A stretch of DNA of 5,798 nt from Pseudomonadota bacterium (lineage in GTDB: Bacteria > Pseudomonadota > Gammaproteobacteria > Burkholderiales > Rhodocyclaceae). Numbering within the stretch: the first letter of the stretch is position 1; the number at the start of each line of letters is the position of its first letter. The stretch spans positions 1 to 5,798 of the forward strand of contig JAEWVQ010000065.1 in the NCBI GenBank assembly GCA_023459095.1, given 5' to 3'. The translations under genes were made by a program, and so were the position numbers. Positions 5,251-5,798 of this stretch are shown in pieces. A model generated the notes under the pieces. That model was not told where the DNA came from, did not search any database, and saw only the letters and a program-made list of their open reading frames with translations.

Positions 5251-5798
5251 ATGAGCCATACAGTGGATACATCCCCCCCCGCACCTGCGCTGGCGCACCC
5301 GCTCGAGCACTATTTCGTGCCGGAGCCGTCGCGCTACCCGATCTTCGGTTCGGTCGCCCTGCTGCTGTTCGGCGCCGGCGCGGCGATGTGGCTCAACCGC
5401 GTCGCCGCCGGCCCCTGGCTGTTCTTCGCCGGCATCGCGATCCTGATCTACATGCTGTTCGGCTGGTTCGGCCAGGTCGTGCGCGAATCCGAGGGGGGCA
5501 AGTACGGTGCGCGCGTCGATGCGTCGTTCCGCTGGTCGATGGGCTGGTTCATCTTCTCCGAGGTGATGTTCTTCGCCGCCTTCTTCGGTGCGTTGTTCTA
5601 CGTCCGCGTGCTGGCGGTGCCGTGGCTGTCGTCGGGCGACAACGCCGCGCTGCTGTGGCCGGGCTACACCGGCGAGTGGCCGACCGCGGGGCCGGATCGC
5701 GCCGATCCGTTCACGCCGATGGGCGCGTGGGGCATTCCGGCGATCAACACGCTGATCCTGCTGAGCTCGGGCGCGACCCTGACCTGGGCCCATTTCGG
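5251..5798 (+). CDS. coxC: Cytochrome c oxidase subunit III (3' end beyond window)
   Basis: This is subunit III, the membrane subunit that binds subunit I and keeps D-channel proton uptake and catalysis stable; it has no redox metal. The frame is open from 5251 to the window end, giving 182 of an expected ~280-290 residues. After a short Pro/Ala-rich start, HPLEHYFVPEPSRYPIFGS (16-34) is a typical bacterial subunit III opening. Helices follow at about 31-49 and 55-75. The hallmark segment FRWSMGWFIFSEVMFFAAFF is at 93-112, with E104 matching the conserved buried glutamate, and helix IV begins at INTLILLSSGATLTWAH (165-181). A loop at about 124-160 is rich in Trp, Gly and Pro. Codons 8-10 contain a run of eight C (5273-5280), and the frame through it is intact. 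It is the last visible gene of the operon. Confidence 0.96.
   Translation, partial: MSHTVDTSPPAPALAHPLEHYFVPEPSRYPIFGSVALLLFGAGAAMWLNRVAAGPWLFFAGIAILIYMLFGWFGQVVRESEGGKYGARVDASFRWSMGWFIFSEVMFFAAFFGALFYVRVLAVPWLSSGDNAALLWPGYTGEWPTAGPDRADPFTPMGAWGIPAINTLILLSSGATLTWAHF

Overview
This 5.8 kb window comes from a high-GC proteobacterial chromosome and every gene is on the + strand. The gene order coxB - coxA - ~40-aa membrane ORF - ctaG/COX11 - DUF2970 protein - coxC is the arrangement typical of Betaproteobacteria. The protein sequences look most like the Rhodocyclales (Azoarcus/Thauera-type) and neighbouring orders. The taxonomic placement is inference from gene order and remembered family sequences; no search was run.

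Region 1 (1-1162) holds the 3' part of a short-chain dehydrogenase/reductase gene and a small NTF2/SnoaL-fold protein. They are joined by a TGATG stop/start overlap and are therefore the end of an operon that begins to the left. Such a pair is commonly found with flavin oxidoreductase, DUF1365 and cyclopropane-fatty-acid-synthase-like genes, but those are not visible here.

Region 2 (1163-1480) is a 318-bp intergenic control region. It has an AT-rich island, about 32% GC over 1181-1230, inside otherwise very GC-rich DNA. Within the island is a perfect FNR/ANR-type palindrome, TTGAT-N4-ATCAA, at 1207-1220. A 10-bp palindrome lies just before it, a possible sigma70 promoter just after it, and then a GC-rich leader of roughly 215 nt before coxB.

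Region 3 (1481-5798) is the cytochrome c oxidase operon. It encodes subunit II with a fused C-terminal cytochrome c domain, catalytic subunit I, a 40-aa single-pass protein, the CuB-insertion chaperone CtaG/Cox11, a DUF2970 membrane protein and the start of subunit III, which runs off the right edge. CoxB accepts electrons and passes them through its heme c and CuA to heme a and the heme a3/CuB site in CoxA. CtaG supplies copper for CuB, and CoxC stabilises the proton-uptake side of CoxA. All metal-ligand and proton-channel residues that I could check are intact.

I see no mobile element, CRISPR array, tRNA or rRNA. I also find no credible sign of a wholly new system. The most useful observations are the FNR-type box ahead of an aerobic oxidase, a strong hairpin between coxB and coxA, the tightly overlapped 40-aa ORF, and an eight-C tract at the beginning of coxC.
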